This document shows positions 5,765-7,850 of a stretch of DNA of 7,850 bases, piece by piece. The notes beneath the pieces are model-generated. The model was not told the DNA's origin and did no database searches. It worked only from the letters and a program-made list of their open reading frames with translations. The stretch comes from Pseudomonadota bacterium (lineage in GTDB: Bacteria; Desulfobacterota; Syntrophia; Syntrophales; JADFWA01). Where the stretch lies: NCBI GenBank assembly GCA_015222855.1, contig JADFWA010000285.1:1-7850 (forward strand). Direction: 5' to 3'. Made by a program: the position numbers and the translations under genes. Positions within the stretch are counted from its first letter, which is position 1, and each line of letters starts with the position of its first letter.

Positions 5765-6754
5765 TTAGATTCTCACCGCTTCCCTCACCTCTTCCATCGT
5801 CATACGGGCAATATTTCCGGCCTTCTTATTTCCCTCAGCAATTATTTCCTCCACTTCCTTCAGGTGACTCCGGTAGTAGTCCTGACGTTCGTGAACCGGC
5901 TCCATTTTTTCCGATATTCTGGAAGCAAGGCGCTTCTTGCAGTCAATACAACCTATACCCGCCCTCTTGCATTCCGTTGAAATTTCATCCACTTCACCGG
6001 ACGGTGAATAAATCTGATGAAATGCAAAGACATTGCACAGCCCTGGTCTACCCCGATCGCTCCTTCGCTTCCTCTGGGGATCGGTAAACATGGCACCAAC
6101 CTTGCTTTTCAGGACATCCCCCCTGTCGGCAAGATAGATCGAGTTTTCGTAAGATTTGCTCATCTTCCGTCCATCAATACCGAGCAGTTTGGGAACGTTC
6201 GTGAGAATGGGTTCGGGAATGGGAAATACCTCTTTATATAAGAAATTGAATCTTCTGGCAATCTCCCTGGTCAGCTCTATATGGGGAAGTTGATCCACGC
6301 CTACAGGCACTCCATTGGCTTTATACATGATGATATCCGCGGATTGAAGCACCGGATATCCCAAAAACCCAAAAGTCGAGAGGTCACGATCAGCCAGTTC
6401 CGCCTTCATTTCTTTATAGGTCGGATTCCTCTCCAGCCAGGACAGGGGGGTTATCATTGAAAGGATAAGAAAAAGTTCGGCATGCTCCTCTATGCTGGAT
6501 TGAATAAATATCGTACTCTTTGCCGGATCTAAACCTGTGCTGAACCAGTCAATCACCATATCCGTTATATTTTCCTTTATAAGGCCGGTATTGTTATATT
6601 CACTGGTTAACGCGTGCCAGTCGGCAACAAAATAAAAGCAATCGTAATCATCATTATTCTGAAGTTCAATCCAGTTCATAAGCGCCCCATGAAAATTGCC
6701 TAAGTGGAGTTTCCCTGTGGGGCGCATCCCACTCAATATCCGTTTTTTTACCAC
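5765..6754 (-). CDS. trpS: Tryptophanyl-tRNA synthetase with a possible Fe-S cysteine motif
   Basis: A 329-aa class I aminoacyl-tRNA synthetase charging tRNA-Trp, cytoplasmic, the usual length. Signatures: KRILSGMRPTGKLHLGN at the N-terminus, where HLGN (17-20) is the HIGH-type motif; the tryptophan-pocket region with YPVLQSADIIMYKA and GVDQLPHIELTREIARRFN; and KMSKS at 197-201. In the anticodon-binding region four cysteines, C240, C262, C269 and C272, have spacing C-x21-C-x6-C-x2-C, close to the [4Fe-4S] motif of Thermotoga maritima TrpRS. I chose the GTG at 6754 because a gggaggt ribosome-binding site precedes it at the right distance; an ATG at 6766 would add four residues but has no such site. 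No T-box or trp leader is visible upstream. It is probably the first gene of the scpAB unit. Confidence 0.96.
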   Translation of the reverse strand: MVKKRILSGMRPTGKLHLGNFHGALMNWIELQNNDDYDCFYFVADWHALTSEYNNTGLIKENITDMVIDWFSTGLDPAKSTIFIQSSIEEHAELFLILSMITPLSWLERNPTYKEMKAELADRDLSTFGFLGYPVLQSADIIMYKANGVPVGVDQLPHIELTREIARRFNFLYKEVFPIPEPILTNVPKLLGIDGRKMSKSYENSIYLADRGDVLKSKVGAMFTDPQRKRRSDRGRPGLCNVFAFHQIYSPSGEVDEISTECKRAGIGCIDCKKRLASRISEKMEPVHERQDYYRSHLKEVEEIIAEGNKKAGNIARMTMEEVREAVRI

Positions 6755-6835
6755 AATACCTCCCATAGTTATTAATTACCAATCACCTGTAAGGTGGTGA
6801 CTTCGATTTATCTATTGCAAGTTGACTAAATCATA

Positions 6836-6914
6836 AAATTCGAAAAACGTAAATCGAAAATCGCTATTTATCCGAGTTTCGTTATACAATTTACGATATT
6901 CGGATTTCGAATTT
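6836..6914. repeat. Heptamer-periodic palindrome in the spacer upstream of trpS
   Basis: The gap 6755-6973 (about 220 bp) holds no gene. Within it aaattcgaa (6836-6844) is the reverse complement of ttcgaattt (6906-6914), and the arms pair further imperfectly. The dinucleotide cg recurs every 7 nt at 6841, 6848, 6855 and 6862, and again at 6873, 6880, 6894, 6901 and 6908, with 6887 in register as ca. A small cacct-gta-aggtg hairpin lies at 6784-6796. A possible -10 (TATGAT, minus strand, 6830-6835) has no good -35, so the trpS promoter is not identified. Confidence 0.65.
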
Positions 6915-6973
6915 ATCAAACAAAGGTTTTCACCTGAAGACAAGGATTTTCCTCTCAATTCCCGTATGAGGTA

Positions 6974-7810
6974 CTAAACAGGAAACATGCCCCCAATTTT
7001 ATCAAGTAAACGTTTCAACTCTTTATTACGCACGGCTTTCGGGTGGATAAGTTCGAGGACACCGAGTTCCTCAAGCCTCTTCAGGACCGGCAGGGGATTT
7101 CTTTCCTGAAGGATAAGCTTAAGCTCCGTAGAGATTCGATAACCGGCCAATTCAGCAAAAACATTCATCGTGACAGTATCTTTGATAAGTTTTTCAGTTG
7201 ACCTTACCGTTTTAAAACCGAACCTCTGTTCAAATCTTACAGCCCTGAACACCCTGGTTGGGTCATCAATGAAACTCAAATCGTGCAAGACTTTTATCAA
7301 TTTCCTCTTTATATCTCTTTCCGCATTGTAAAAGTCCATGAGTTCCCCGAAATGTCCGGGGTTTAAGCTGATTGCAAGCGTGTTTATCGTAAAATCCCGC
7401 CGGTACATATCATCCCTGATCGAACCCGGCAAGACCTTCGGAAGCGCGGCAGGATGCTCATAAGTCTCGGTCCTTGCCGTTGCAACATCCAGCTTGAAGC
7501 CATCAGAAAACGTTAGAACCGCCGTGCCGAATTTTTTATAGTAACGTACATCGGCGTTATGTTCTCGCGCCAACTCTCCGGCAAATCTTATTCCCTCTCC
7601 CTCGATAACCAGATCAATATCAAAATTTTCATGGTTCAGGATAAGGTCTCTTACCATGCCACCCACCACAAAGGCCCTGAAACCCATCCCTTCGGCACAT
7701 CTCCCCGCCGACTCTAAAAGTCCTGTTATATTCTCCGGCAGTTTCTGTACCAGTATGCCCTTAATGTTTTTCATCTTCTGGCCTAAAACATTGTCCCCAT
7801 AAACTATCAT
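6974..7810 (-). CDS. tRNA nucleotidyltransferase/poly(A) polymerase family protein, apparently C-terminally truncated
   Basis: A class II nucleotidyltransferase of the CCA-, CC- or A-adding type acting on tRNA 3' ends. The catalytic head is intact: FVVGGMVRDLIL (47-58) with the GG-x-x-RD motif; FDIDLV with D64 and D66 as metal-binding carboxylates; RRDFTIN (137-143); and DDPTRVFRAVRF (182-193), the EDxxR base-recognition motif with E replaced by D. The neck motif GYRISTEL is at 223-230. The protein stops at 278 aa, where relatives continue through body and tail domains, and it lacks the DHH and CBS domains fused ahead of this module in many Deltaproteobacteria. An ATG at 7774 (12 codons in) has a better-spaced agg site and may be the true start. 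Whether it adds CC, A or CCA cannot be told; it could be a decaying copy. Confidence 0.85.
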   Translation of the reverse strand: MIVYGDNVLGQKMKNIKGILVQKLPENITGLLESAGRCAEGMGFRAFVVGGMVRDLILNHENFDIDLVIEGEGIRFAGELAREHNADVRYYKKFGTAVLTFSDGFKLDVATARTETYEHPAALPKVLPGSIRDDMYRRDFTINTLAISLNPGHFGELMDFYNAERDIKRKLIKVLHDLSFIDDPTRVFRAVRFEQRFGFKTVRSTEKLIKDTVTMNVFAELAGYRISTELKLILQERNPLPVLKRLEELGVLELIHPKAVRNKELKRLLDKIGGMFPV

Positions 7811-7820
7811 GGCCTACGCC

Positions 7821-7847
7821 ACAACGAAGACGCAAGGCACAGGGCAA
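7821..7847. repeat. Nonamer repeat (acgcaaggc word) upstream of the nucleotidyltransferase gene
   Basis: Three loosely matching 9-nt units, acaacgaag, acgcaaggc and acagggcaa, begin at 7821. The word resembles the caaggcaaaggg sequence at 4903-4920 and, inverted, the gtgcctttg words at 145-176. The array runs off the window edge, so an inverted arm may follow. Confidence 0.4.
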
Positions 7848-7850
7848 AAA

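Noticed and set aside
6767..6973. T-box or trp leader riboswitch upstream of trpS
   Set aside because: No T-box core sequence, antiterminator or terminator is visible; the spacer is explained by the 7-periodic palindrome.

Overview
The window (about 45% GC by eye) is a chromosomal housekeeping region from an uncultured-type bacterium. The gene set points to a Desulfobacterota (Deltaproteobacteria)- or Nitrospirota-like anaerobe: a trpS-scpA-scpB-rluB-HU/IHF run on one strand, with a tRNA nucleotidyltransferase of the 'PcnB-like' type just upstream. Many spacers are filled with short-word palindromes, as is common in such genomes. The taxonomic guess is an inference from gene order and protein style and is not firm.

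Layout, left to right. Bases 1-210 carry no gene but hold a nested repeat element: 12-bp terminal inverted repeats around a perfect 23-bp hairpin of REP-doublet (REPIN) form. A lipoprotein-type branched-chain amino acid/amide-binding protein lies on the minus strand (211-1380). Diverging from it is radC on the plus strand, with a clear sigma-70-type promoter. A heptamer palindrome separates radC from a convergent M50 site-2 protease gene. The rest of the window is on the minus strand, so it is transcribed right to left: tRNA nucleotidyltransferase-like gene (7810-6974), trpS, scpA, scpB, rluB, then an HU/IHF-type gene with its own promoter and a textbook intrinsic terminator, then the M50 gene.

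How the genes fit together: scpA and scpB encode the kleisin and the winged-helix partner of the SMC condensin. HU/IHF also organises DNA. trpS, rluB and the nucleotidyltransferase serve translation (tRNA charging, 23S rRNA pseudouridylation, tRNA 3'-end addition). trpS-scpA-scpB-rluB are co-oriented with gaps of about 75-90 bp and are probably one transcription unit, but each gap holds a repeat or hairpin, so partial uncoupling is possible.

The most striking feature is not a gene. At least seven of the spacers hold arrays of 7-, 8- or 9-nt words, usually as inverted arms, and the word differs from spacer to spacer. Other points of note are a four-cysteine motif in TrpRS like that binding an iron-sulfur cluster in the Thermotoga enzyme, a tRNA nucleotidyltransferase that looks truncated at its C-terminus, and an M50 gene that starts directly behind the HU/IHF terminator. 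No new defence system, CRISPR array, RNA gene or complete insertion sequence is visible.
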